64,000 nt of DNA from JAGOMX01 sp041738135 (GTDB taxonomy: Bacteria > Pseudomonadota > Alphaproteobacteria > JAGOMX01), in NCBI GenBank assembly GCA_041738135.1, contig JBGSQK010000051.1, forward strand, positions 1-64,000, read 5' to 3'. Below, piece by piece: positions 41,325-49,672 of this stretch (positions are counted from its first letter, which is position 1; every line of letters starts with the position of its first letter). The translations under genes were made by a program, and so were the position numbers. Under the pieces are notes generated by a model. It saw only the letters and a program-made list of their open reading frames with translations, was not told the DNA's origin and did no database searches.

Positions 41325-42797
41325 ATGCAAACAGAATTAAAGTTTTCCGATTTGAATCTATCTCAAGGCTTGCAAGACATGCTTTCGGAGATTGGCTATC
41401 AACACCCAACTCCTATACAAGGCCAAATCATTCCGCACATTCTGGCGGGAAAAGATGTACTGGGTTGCGCACAAACGGGAACAGGTAAAACCGCATCCTT
41501 TACTTTACCAATGATTGATATACTTTCAAAAGGTCGCGCACGTGCGCGCATGCCTCGCTCGTTGGTTTTGATTCCCACAAGGGAATTGGCCATGCAGGTG
41601 CAGAAAAACTTTGAGACCTACAGCCAAAAAACGTCTCTTAAACAAGCCCTACTCATAGGAGGCTCTGGATTTTCAGAGCAAGAAAAGCTATTGGAAAAAG
41701 GTGTCGACGTGTTGATCGCAACGCCCGGTCGTTTGCTCGATCTGCACCAACGCGGCAAGATTATGCTTCATGACATCAAGATCTTCGTCCTCGACGAAGC
41801 CGACCGCATGCTCGACATGGGATTCATGCCGGACATTGAGCAGCTGATCAAGATCCTACCACCAAAACGTCAAACGTTGCTATTTTCAGCAACCATGCCA
41901 CCTGAGATCCGTAAGTTGGCTCAAAACCTACTAAAGAACCCTGTGGAGATCACCATTTCGGCCGTCACTTCATCGGCCACAACCATCACTCAATATGCAT
42001 GTCATGTATCCAATCAAACGGAAAAACGCAAAATTCTAGTAAGTCTATTGGATGCCAAAACCCTTGAGCAACAGGTCCTCATTTTCTGTAACACGAAAAA
42101 AGAAGCCTCAAGCGTTGCCCAAGCCTTTGAAAAGCAAAACATGAAGGTAGGCGTCCTCCATGGCGATTTGAATCAAGACGTCAGGACCGAAACACTCAAG
42201 TCATTTACGGCCGGCGACATTAAAATCCTCATCGCCAGCGATGTAGCCGCACGCGGCCTGGACATTGAGGCCATTTCGCACGTGGTCAACTATGACGTCC
42301 CCAACAGCCGCGATGACTACATCCACCGCATCGGCCGCACAGGCCGCGCAGGACAAGCGGGTGATTCGATTACATTCATTCAACCAGCCGAAATTGAGAC
42401 GTGGAACAAGATCATATCCGAAGCCAAAGACGCCATCCTTGATTACCGGACCAAGTTACCCTACCAAATGTTATCCGTAGAAAAGATAAGCAAAAGCAAA
42501 GGCCGCGGCAAAGCACCTGCAAAAGCTAAGGAAGAAACAGCACCCGTTCAAGCTCCAGCCAAAAAAGTCCAACCGCCCATACCGTTAACACCATCCCAAA
42601 TGGCACCCCATAAGCCATACGAACAAAGACAACGCCAACCCCGCCCAGAAGTCATCGTCAGCAATGAACCAGGATTCGGTGATAAGCTACCAAACTTCAT
42701 GACTATCTCGTTGCCATTGCCAAAAACAAAAGTTAAAGACGAGACTTTTTACGGCGTACAGGATGAGAAGATACCTGAATCACAAGGGAATGCTTGA
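41325..42797 (+). CDS. rhlE: RhlE-type DEAD-box RNA helicase
   Basis: 490 residues. All helicase motifs are seen: Q motif (YQHPTPIQ), I AQTGTGKT, Ia PTRELAMQ, GG, TPGRLLD, II DEADRM, III SAT, IV ILIFCNT-like VLIFCNTKKEA, V ARGLDI and VI HRIGRTGRAG. It unwinds structured RNA, typically in ribosome assembly or mRNA decay, and often matters in the cold. A basic, Pro/Lys/Ala-rich tail follows the core (about 385-450) as an RNA-binding extension. Monocistronic. Confidence 0.95.
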   Translation: MQTELKFSDLNLSQGLQDMLSEIGYQHPTPIQGQIIPHILAGKDVLGCAQTGTGKTASFTLPMIDILSKGRARARMPRSLVLIPTRELAMQVQKNFETYSQKTSLKQALLIGGSGFSEQEKLLEKGVDVLIATPGRLLDLHQRGKIMLHDIKIFVLDEADRMLDMGFMPDIEQLIKILPPKRQTLLFSATMPPEIRKLAQNLLKNPVEITISAVTSSATTITQYACHVSNQTEKRKILVSLLDAKTLEQQVLIFCNTKKEASSVAQAFEKQNMKVGVLHGDLNQDVRTETLKSFTAGDIKILIASDVAARGLDIEAISHVVNYDVPNSRDDYIHRIGRTGRAGQAGDSITFIQPAEIETWNKIISEAKDAILDYRTKLPYQMLSVEKISKSKGRGKAPAKAKEETAPVQAPAKKVQPPIPLTPSQMAPHKPYEQRQRQPRPEVIVSNEPGFGDKLPNFMTISLPLPKTKVKDETFYGVQDEKIPESQGNA

Positions 42798-42812
42798 GTA
42801 CGGGACATCCCC

Positions 42813-42934
42813 ACCTCCGTCATTGCGAGCCCACATGGGGGGTGGGAATCTACTTTTATATACAGAAAAAATATGTTCAACGGCAACACCAAAGTGGATT
42901 GCCACGCCCCAAGTGGCCTCGCAATGACGGAGGT
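42813..42934. mobile_element. 122-bp palindromic MITE-like element
   Basis: It has perfect 17-bp terminal inverted repeats (ACCTCCGTCATTGCGAG at 42813-42829 and its complement at 42918-42934). Inner arms also partly pair (GGGAATC...GATTGCCACG). The word CGTCATTGCGAG is the core of palindromic repeats scattered through many bacterial genomes, rickettsias among them. It fills most of the 309-base gap between rhlE and the coiled-coil gene, starting 16 bases after the rhlE stop, where it could also terminate transcription. Confidence 0.85.
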
Positions 42935-43106
42935 GTAGGCCTTTTGTCCCCCCTTAAACAATCATTAGTAATTAAAAATGAAACACACAAAAAAAACTTG
43001 TCAAAATAAAATCCTATAGTTATATTCAATTTTCCAATGCACCTTGCTCTAGTTATAGCCCATTGGATAACTTAGTTTTGCATATTCCATTTAGAGGATA
43101 ATAGTT

Positions 43107-45092
43107 ATGTACCGTTTCATTCTTAGTTTGATTTTGGCGTTCTCATTCAGCGCACCACAAATTTATGCATCTGATATAAGAGACGTTTTCATACAGGACA
43201 TACCTCATACGCTCGGTGAGTTCGGTCTAAGAGCGAAGCAGATACTGAATAGCATCCACAAAAAGAACATAAGTGAATGTTCAGATCTAATAGAAATATT
43301 GGCTCCAGAAGAAGCTAGTGTGCAGGAGAGTATTGATAGCGTGTTCTATTCATACTTACAAAAATCCGGCGTGATCCCTTCAAATGAACCGATGCCTATT
43401 GCGGTCCAATACTACACCCTATACTCTAGCAATAATACCGAAGATACCTGCATCAAAGCTAAAGAAATTAAAACACTCATCAAAGCTCTTAGAACCTACT
43501 CACAAAATGACATCCGACTAGACGTTGATGACTACAGAACTATTATATATAATCTATGCATTAGCATTTTTACAAAAAAGATATTTCTATGCAGAGCTAT
43601 GTCCGTGCAAGAATTACAGGGTGATCATTTCAATTATGCCCATAATGTTCTAGAGTCAGTAGACTTGGGAGCACTAAGCTCGCAGTCTCTGCTATTAACA
43701 AATATTAATATACAAGAAATAGGTAATAGATATTTTATAAACGGACTAAACTTAACAACAGCTCCACACCTTGTTACCTTAATGGGTCAGTTAAAAAATA
43801 GGGCCATCTACTCAATTTGTAGCTATAACTTCACAGCAGATCAGCATTTTAGGAGCTCGCCGGAAAGAGAAAAAGCTCTGTACATGGCCAACATCTCCTC
43901 ATATTTGAGCAGCAGAAGAATTCACTTCCCACAATTAACGGCAGGTTGGATAGAGAGATACAAGGCCAGCACCGCTAAACCTAGTGCATCAAGAAATAAG
44001 CATAAAAAGAAAAATAAAGGTGCCAATAGCAAAGCTGTCCGCGAAGTTGCTACCAGCGCGCAGGAAGCTGACGCTCAACCTGATGATCAATTTATCCAAT
44101 ATAAAGTCTGGATGGCCGCATTAATTCCAACGCTAGAAAGCACGTTCGAACGCGCAGGTTACACAGCTGAAGAAAGAAATTCGATTCTAACCAAATTTCA
44201 TCAGGTTACAGTGGATAAGTTTGGTGGCAACCTTAAGAAAATGACCGAGGCCTTCGATCAGAATATTGCCTTACTTAAGAAAGAAAATGAGACTCTCCAG
44301 GCAGCCCATGCCGCCTCGGAAAAAGAACTTAAACTCAACGCAGCCAAAATAACCAAATTGGAAAACTTGATTCGAGCCTTAGAAGAGGAACAACTTCCAG
44401 CTAAGGACAAAAAAATTTCACGATTAGAAGCTAAAAAGGATAAAGCGGAAAAAGCTTTAAATGAAAGCCAAGAGAAGTTAGTAGCTTTAAAAGACGAACT
44501 GGCCGATGCATTGGAAAAAAACAAAGAACTAAATAAACGTGTTCAAGTTGCAGAACAAAAAGCTCAGCTGCTTGAAGAAATAAAAGCCGAATTAACGGAA
44601 AAAAGCCGAGCACTCAAAGACGCAGAAAAAACAGAAAAACGTTTAGTCAACAGAGTAGCTATGCTTGAATCCAAAGAACAAAACCAAGCAACCCTTATTG
44701 CCGAACTACAACAAAAGCTGGCCCAGCAAGAACAAGTCCAACAAGTCAAAGCTGCTTTGATTCTTGAACAGCAACAAAAGCTAGCCCAGCAAACACTTGT
44801 ATTCCAGCAAGAAATGACCCAATTTGACAAGCACATGAATGAATTGAGATCAAAAAATAGGCAGCTCTATGAGGCAGCCGTTCTACTGAACCAAGAAAAG
44901 AATAAGTTAGAAGCTGACAATAAAACTTTGGCAGAAGTTAACATCAATCTTCGAGCAGACTTGCTAGCCAGCGCGAAGGCTGCCGAAAGCCTTCAAAACG
45001 CCCTAGCTCAGAGACAAACAACCGAGGATGCAAAAGCAGAAGGAGAGACCATCTATATCGTGCAACAAATCGATTTTGACGATGAGAAGTAG
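43107..45092 (+). CDS. Secreted coiled-coil protein
   Basis: 661 residues. A signal peptide (MYRFILSLILAFSFSAPQIYAS) is followed by a mixed alpha/beta region without recognised motifs (about 23-290). A basic linker then contains KHKKKNKGANSK (about 298-310). A long, nearly unbroken coiled coil rich in Lys, Glu, Gln and Ala runs from about 385 to 645 (for example LIAELQQKLAQQEQVQQVKA). AGAGGATAATAGTT precedes the ATG. Long secreted coiled coils in symbionts can be structural, adhesive or effector proteins; I cannot choose. Not related to BamA or other known envelope factors as far as can be seen. Confidence 0.65.
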   Translation: MYRFILSLILAFSFSAPQIYASDIRDVFIQDIPHTLGEFGLRAKQILNSIHKKNISECSDLIEILAPEEASVQESIDSVFYSYLQKSGVIPSNEPMPIAVQYYTLYSSNNTEDTCIKAKEIKTLIKALRTYSQNDIRLDVDDYRTIIYNLCISIFTKKIFLCRAMSVQELQGDHFNYAHNVLESVDLGALSSQSLLLTNINIQEIGNRYFINGLNLTTAPHLVTLMGQLKNRAIYSICSYNFTADQHFRSSPEREKALYMANISSYLSSRRIHFPQLTAGWIERYKASTAKPSASRNKHKKKNKGANSKAVREVATSAQEADAQPDDQFIQYKVWMAALIPTLESTFERAGYTAEERNSILTKFHQVTVDKFGGNLKKMTEAFDQNIALLKKENETLQAAHAASEKELKLNAAKITKLENLIRALEEEQLPAKDKKISRLEAKKDKAEKALNESQEKLVALKDELADALEKNKELNKRVQVAEQKAQLLEEIKAELTEKSRALKDAEKTEKRLVNRVAMLESKEQNQATLIAELQQKLAQQEQVQQVKAALILEQQQKLAQQTLVFQQEMTQFDKHMNELRSKNRQLYEAAVLLNQEKNKLEADNKTLAEVNINLRADLLASAKAAESLQNALAQRQTTEDAKAEGETIYIVQQIDFDDEK

Positions 45093-45107
45093 CATCTGAG
45101 GGAAATT

Positions 45108-45506
45108 CTACCCCCGCAACTTACGACAAGCTTCCTTCACCGCAAACTCATCTTCATGAAACAAAGGTTGGCCGTTAAAATAAATACGGCCATCCTCTTT
45201 CACCTTAACAAAACCTAGCTGGGCATAATCCAAAAAACTATTGGCCGGATTACCCAAAGACCCCATGTATTGACTGGTATCAATTTGAATGGGGATACTT
45301 ATAGATTTAGGCATCTTCACATTCAAAGCCCCACCAATATCCCCTGGCGGTCCCATATCACCACTGGTGTCGGACTTATACTCTACATCCGCATCGGGCA
45401 CATGTTCGATCACATAGAAGTCACAGAATTCCTTATTGACAACTATTTCTTTCGCCAAAGCATTACTTGCCATAAAAAGTAGGATTAAAAAGAGGAATTG
45501 TTTCAT
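45108..45506 (-). CDS. Conserved secreted protein of alphaproteobacteria
   Basis: 132 residues with a signal peptide (MKQFLFLILLFMASNALA). The mature protein has a single-domain pattern: CDFYVIEHVPDADVEYKS, MPKSISIPIQIDTSQ, then KVKEDGRIYFNGQPL and a final Cys. This layout (CDY...PD-x-DV...IPI-x-ID...DG-x-(V/I)-Y-(Y/F)-NG) is recalled from short conserved hypothetical proteins of rickettsias and other alphaproteobacteria. Function unknown. GGAGTAGAAGCA precedes the ATG. Confidence 0.7.
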   Translation of the reverse strand: MKQFLFLILLFMASNALAKEIVVNKEFCDFYVIEHVPDADVEYKSDTSGDMGPPGDIGGALNVKMPKSISIPIQIDTSQYMGSLGNPANSFLDYAQLGFVKVKEDGRIYFNGQPLFHEDEFAVKEACRKLRG

Positions 45507-45566
45507 TGCTTCTACTCCTAAATTGTCTTACACAATTATAACATAGTATGGAAACAAGAGAACCCC

Positions 45567-45839
45567 ATGACCATAGACAAGATAATTGAAGAGCTGCTGA
45601 CTAAAGAATTCTCCCCCACAAGCCTAACCGTCAGAAACGACTCCCACCTACACCAAGGACACGCAGGATCCCCAGGCACAGGCGAAAGTCACTTCACGGT
45701 CACCATTGTTTCCAATGTCTTCGAAAACAAATCCCGCGTGCAAAGGCACCAAATGATTTACAGCTGCCTGCAAGAGCTAATGAATAATCCTATCCATGCA
45801 TTGGCCATACATGCCTCTAGTCCTAAGGAGCAAAAATAA
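45567..45839 (+). CDS. bolA: BolA family protein
   Basis: 90 residues with the BolA fold. Seen: DSHLHQGHAGSPGTGESHF (the conserved H-x-x-H region and metal-binding His), SNVFENKSRVQRHQMIY (F-x-G/N-K-S-x-x-x-RH-x-x-(V/I)), and a C-terminal ALAIHASSP. BolA proteins partner monothiol glutaredoxins in iron-sulfur cluster handling, which suits a cell with aconitase. It is divergent from the 132-residue secreted protein and convergent with uup. Confidence 0.93.
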   Translation: MTIDKIIEELLTKEFSPTSLTVRNDSHLHQGHAGSPGTGESHFTVTIVSNVFENKSRVQRHQMIYSCLQELMNNPIHALAIHASSPKEQK

Positions 45840-45843
45840 CTCT

Positions 45844-47655
45844 CTACTTCCCCTCGATCTCTTCCCGCAGCATTTCCAGATCTAGCCATTGATGTTCCAG
45901 TTCATCTTTTTTGTTTTTTGCAGTTTGCAAATCTGCAGCTACCTTGTGTGCTTTTTCTGGTCCCTTGGCGTATAGATCAGGATCATGCAAAGCGTTTTCC
46001 AGAGCTAGAATCTTATCGGCTAGCTCCTGAATCTGCTTTGGTAAGTGGGTCAATGCATATTGATCTTTATAGGTGAGCTTTTTCGGTTTATCTATAGACT
46101 TTTCAACGACAACCTCAGGTGCTTTCTGCTTTTCACCCACAGTCTTTACCTGCTTCTGAGCTACACCACCACGTTTTTGGGCCAGATAATCCTCGTATCC
46201 ACCCGCATACTCAATGGTTGTGCCATCGCCTTCCATAACGATGGTTGATGTAACCACGTTATCTAAAAACGCACGATCGTGGCTCACAATAAGCAAAGTC
46301 CCATCATAAGCAGCCAACATATCCTGAACCCGATCCAGCGTATCCATATCCAGATCGTTAGTAGGCTCGTCTAAGATAAGTAAGTTTGAATCCTGCGCCA
46401 GCGACAGGGCCAACAGCAGTCTGTTCTTCTCGCCACCAGACAAGACGCTCACAGGGCCCCTCAATTGCGCCGGATCAAATAGAAACTCTTTAATGTAGGC
46501 CATCACATGTTTAGGTTTGCCCATAACCTTAACCATATCACCACCATTGGGGCACAGAATCTCCAGAATGGTCTTACTGGGATCCAACTTTGTACGGTTC
46601 TGATCCAGATAAATGGGCATCAAACGCTTAGAGATCTTCACAGAACCCGTATCAGGTTTCAGATCACCAATCAGCATTTTAAGCAGCGTGGTTTTACCCG
46701 TACCATTAGGCCCGATAATACCAATCCGATCACCCCGAACGATCAGCGTCGAGAAATCCTTAATCAAACAACGACCATCGTAGGATTTGGAAATATTATA
46801 AGCTTCAATAATTGATTTGCTGGAAATATCAGAGGAAGACGCCTCCAAACGACCCAACTTTAAGGATCGCAAAGCCTGCGCCCGCATGGTGCGGAGCTCA
46901 CCCAATCGTGCCAAGCGTCCTTGATTACGTTTCCGCCGTGCAGAAATACCGCCGTGTGACCACTCTGTTTCCGCCTCGATCAAACGATCCATCTTGATTT
47001 TAGATTTGGTTTCTTCCTCCAAAAGCTTGGCAGACCATTCTTCAAAATGACCATAGCCCTGGCTCAAGCGACGTATAACGCCTTCATCAAGCCATAAAGT
47101 GGTTTTAGTTGTATTAGTAAGGAATGTGCGATCGTGACTAATCATCACTACACTACCACGGAAAGACTTAAGCTTCGCCTCCAACCATTCAATAGTCGCC
47201 ACGTCCAAGTGGTTGGTCGGCTCGTCGAGCAACAATATGTCCGGCTCATTTACCAACGCATAAGCCAATGAAACCCTTCGGGCTTCACCACCTGACAAGT
47301 TATCCAAAAGCTTGTCGTATGGAATACCTAGGGCATCCAACAAAGACTCCGCCTCGTGAGGACTCACATGCTCTTGTGAAGATACATATTCCAAAGCCGT
47401 CAGATCAGCAGGAAAAGATGGTTCCTGAGGCATATAAGTAACACGCGTACCCGGCTGGATCGAGATCTCACCCTCATCAGGCTCCACCAATCCCACTATA
47501 AGTCGCATCAACGTGGACTTACCACACCCGTTGCGACCCACCAAACAAATGCGCGCACGTGACTCAACCGCCAGGTCAACCTTGCGGAACAAAACAGAAG
47601 AGCCAATCGAAAATTTAATATCTTTCAGCTGTAAGGGAGGGCTTTCTCTACTCAT
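45844..47655 (-). CDS. uup: ABC-F ATPase (Uup)
   Basis: 603 residues, two ATPase domains and no membrane domain. Walker A motifs are GRNGCGKST and GPNGTGKTT; signatures LSGGEARR and LSGGEKNR; Walker B LLLDEPTNHLD and LILDEPTNDLD. The C-terminal basic coiled coil (about 520-600, KKLTYKDQYALTHLPKQIQEL onward) is the hallmark of Uup, which binds DNA or ribosomes and affects transposon excision and branched DNA. The inter-domain linker is short. Confidence 0.93.
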   Translation of the reverse strand: MSRESPPLQLKDIKFSIGSSVLFRKVDLAVESRARICLVGRNGCGKSTLMRLIVGLVEPDEGEISIQPGTRVTYMPQEPSFPADLTALEYVSSQEHVSPHEAESLLDALGIPYDKLLDNLSGGEARRVSLAYALVNEPDILLLDEPTNHLDVATIEWLEAKLKSFRGSVVMISHDRTFLTNTTKTTLWLDEGVIRRLSQGYGHFEEWSAKLLEEETKSKIKMDRLIEAETEWSHGGISARRKRNQGRLARLGELRTMRAQALRSLKLGRLEASSSDISSKSIIEAYNISKSYDGRCLIKDFSTLIVRGDRIGIIGPNGTGKTTLLKMLIGDLKPDTGSVKISKRLMPIYLDQNRTKLDPSKTILEILCPNGGDMVKVMGKPKHVMAYIKEFLFDPAQLRGPVSVLSGGEKNRLLLALSLAQDSNLLILDEPTNDLDMDTLDRVQDMLAAYDGTLLIVSHDRAFLDNVVTSTIVMEGDGTTIEYAGGYEDYLAQKRGGVAQKQVKTVGEKQKAPEVVVEKSIDKPKKLTYKDQYALTHLPKQIQELADKILALENALHDPDLYAKGPEKAHKVAADLQTAKNKKDELEHQWLDLEMLREEIEGK

Positions 47656-47718
47656 GGGTTAGATTAACCATAAATCGTGGGGAAAATCCACTTTTAACGG
47701 GAGCTACCCGCAGCCCCG

Positions 47719-47758
47719 ACCATTTTTTCTTGCAAATACTCACAGACTCACCGTTCGC
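47719..47758. repeat. Short dispersed repeat, copy 1
   Basis: ACCATTTTTTCTTGCAAATACTCA then CAGACTCACCGTTCGC. A similar stretch lies at 57710-57768. It sits in the 337-base gap between uup and the cysteine-rich gene. Apart from an A/T-rich stretch and the ribosome site of the next gene, nothing else is seen in that gap. Confidence 0.4.
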
Positions 47759-47992
47759 ACGTTCATTGCGTATTACTTTATGGCGTTTAAATGATAATCA
47801 CGAGATGATGAGAACCATAGTTGATACCACCCATTTTTCTTAAGGCGCAAGAAATTTCAAATTCTTTTCAATATCTTATTAATTTTAATTTCGCAGTTTA
47901 GCATTTATTAAACCCCTATTAACCCCCCTCTTTCATAATGATTAAATCCTACAGAGGATAATGTTTAACTGTATATACAAAGGAAAATTAAA

Positions 47993-48256
47993 ATGGCTAA
48001 GAATATCAATCCAAATTTCTTCAAGAAACTTCAAGCTTGCGACGTAAAAGAACTTGTTTCATGCAAGGGTAGAGCAACTCTTCATGGTCAACCATGTGAA
48101 TTCAAGAGCCCATCATGCGATGATAAGGTTCTTAGCACAATTCTTCAAGACAACAAGTGCACACTAAAGATCGTTGGCAGCCCAGCTCCAGACTGTTGCA
48201 CATACGAAGTTTGTGGCGCAGGTAAGTCTTGCCAGGTTAAAATTGCTTGCTGCTAA
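47993..48256 (+). CDS. Small cysteine-rich protein (11 Cys in 87 residues)
   Basis: 87 residues with cysteines at 16, 24, 35, 42, 56, 68, 69, 74, 80, 86 and 87, including two CC pairs. There is no signal peptide or membrane segment, so it is probably cytoplasmic unless exported by another route. The body alternates short strands (CTLKIVG, CTYEVCG, CQVKIACC). The gene has a strong ribosome site (AAAGGAAAATTAAA), few rare codons, and a strong terminator, all pointing to high expression. It is not a metallothionein I recognise (no dense CXC runs). It may bind metal or an Fe-S cluster, or form disulfides outside the cell. Confidence 0.7.
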   Translation: MAKNINPNFFKKLQACDVKELVSCKGRATLHGQPCEFKSPSCDDKVLSTILQDNKCTLKIVGSPAPDCCTYEVCGAGKSCQVKIACC

Positions 48257-48272
48257 TCAGCAATCAAAACAA

Positions 48273-48306
48273 CAAAAAACCCCCAGGATTTCCTGGGGGT
48301 TTTTTG
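48273..48306 (+). terminator. Strong intrinsic terminator
   Basis: The stem AACCCCCAGGA/TCCTGGGGGTT with a two-base core loop is followed by TTTTTTGTT, and preceded by an A-run, so it can act in both directions. Confidence 0.95.
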
Positions 48307-48350
48307 TTATCTTTTTTTGATGAGATTCGTAAAGAAAAAATAAGCCGTAG

Positions 48351-48420
48351 CTTTTCTTTAATTTCTTGCTAAGGAAAAGATAATAGCGTATCTTTTCTTT
48401 ATGAGCATTAAAAAGAAAAG
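48351..48420. promoter_or_regulatory. Two tandem palindromic operators upstream of fic
   Basis: Two 29-base units, 48351-48379 and 48392-48420, each begin with CTTTTCTTTA and end with a copy of GGAAAAG or AGAAAAG in inverse orientation. They start 41 bases apart (about four helical turns). The second ends seven bases before the fic start codon. Confidence 0.6.
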
Positions 48421-48426
48421 TTAGCG

Positions 48427-49578
48427 ATGAACTCGAGATTAGGCAGCTACATTACGGTAAAATCTAAGATGGAAAGCTTTCAAGCTTTCATCCCGACCCC
48501 ATTACCGCCAATACCTGCCGTAGATTTGCAGAACCTCTACCCAAGGCTGGAAAAAGCCACGCAAGCCATCTCCGACCTAAACAGCATTGCCACGAGCATC
48601 CCAAATACAACTCTATTCATCTATATGTACGTGCGAAAAGAAGCATTGCTCTCGTCACAAATTGAAGGCACTCAAAGTTCATTTTCGGATCTAGTTTTAT
48701 TTGAGAATAATCAAAAACCAAACATTGCCCAGGAAGATGTGGAGGAAGTCTCAAACTATGTAAAAGCCCTCTATTATGGCCTAGGCCGTCTCAAAGCAGG
48801 TTTTCCTCTATCTCTACGTTTGTTAAGGGAAATACATGCCGAGTTGTTATCGGGAGCCAGGGGATCCTCTAAGTTACCTGGCGAGTTCAGAAAATCACAA
48901 AACTGGATTGGCGGAACCAGGCCAGGCAATGCAAGCTTTGTGCCCCCTCCTCCTGAAAAACTGATAGAGTGTTTAACTGATTTCGAAACCTTTCTTCATG
49001 ATGATCGTTTGCCCGTACTTATCAAGACAGGTCTAGCACATGTCCAGTTTGAAACCATCCACCCATTTTTAGATGGCAACGGACGACTGGGACGTCTTTT
49101 GATCATGTTAATGCTCTGTGAAAGCGGTATGCTCAAAGAGCCCATCTTATACCTTAGTCTTTATTTAAAACAAAACAGAAGCCTCTATTATGAACTGCTT
49201 CAAGAAGTCAGACTACAGGGCACATGGGAAACATGGCTGGAATTCTTTCTTGATGGCGTTATTAGCTCAGCCAAACAAGCTGTGAGTACAGCCAAGCAGA
49301 TTGACGATTTGTTCGCAGCAGATATGGAAAAAATCAACGGCTTAGGCCGCGCTAGATTTTCTTGCTTAGATACACTGGAATATTTAAAAAAGGTTCCACA
49401 AGTCACAGCTCCCTTCCTTGCAAATACTCTAGAGATGACGCCCCCCACGGCTCGCAGTACGCTTAATCGCTTACAAGCAATGGGCATATTAAAAGAGATC
49501 AGCGGCAAACAGACTGATAAAATCTACGTCTATAGCCGCTATCTTGATCTCCTAGAAGAAGGCGCGGATCCTTTTTAA
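48427..49578 (+). CDS. Fic family protein with N-terminal inhibitory motif
   Basis: 383 residues. The Fic motif is HPFLDGNGRLGR (starting at His212), complete, so AMP transfer to a protein is expected. An inhibitory (S/T)-x-x-x-E-G motif, SSQIEG (76-81), precedes the core, making this a class II Fic enzyme whose Glu blocks ATP placement until relieved. A C-terminal winged-helix segment (about 330-365, FLANTLEMTPPTARSTLNRL) suggests DNA binding. Together with the palindromes just upstream this fits autoregulation. Targets may be bacterial or host proteins. Confidence 0.9.
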   Translation: MNSRLGSYITVKSKMESFQAFIPTPLPPIPAVDLQNLYPRLEKATQAISDLNSIATSIPNTTLFIYMYVRKEALLSSQIEGTQSSFSDLVLFENNQKPNIAQEDVEEVSNYVKALYYGLGRLKAGFPLSLRLLREIHAELLSGARGSSKLPGEFRKSQNWIGGTRPGNASFVPPPPEKLIECLTDFETFLHDDRLPVLIKTGLAHVQFETIHPFLDGNGRLGRLLIMLMLCESGMLKEPILYLSLYLKQNRSLYYELLQEVRLQGTWETWLEFFLDGVISSAKQAVSTAKQIDDLFAADMEKINGLGRARFSCLDTLEYLKKVPQVTAPFLANTLEMTPPTARSTLNRLQAMGILKEISGKQTDKIYVYSRYLDLLEEGADPF

Positions 49579-49672
49579 AAAATGTCGCCCCGAATCATAA
49601 ATTCTGCACTCCATTTGTGACATATCCGCGAAGGCGCGTATGACAAGTGGGTCAAACTTTATTACTCCGAGC

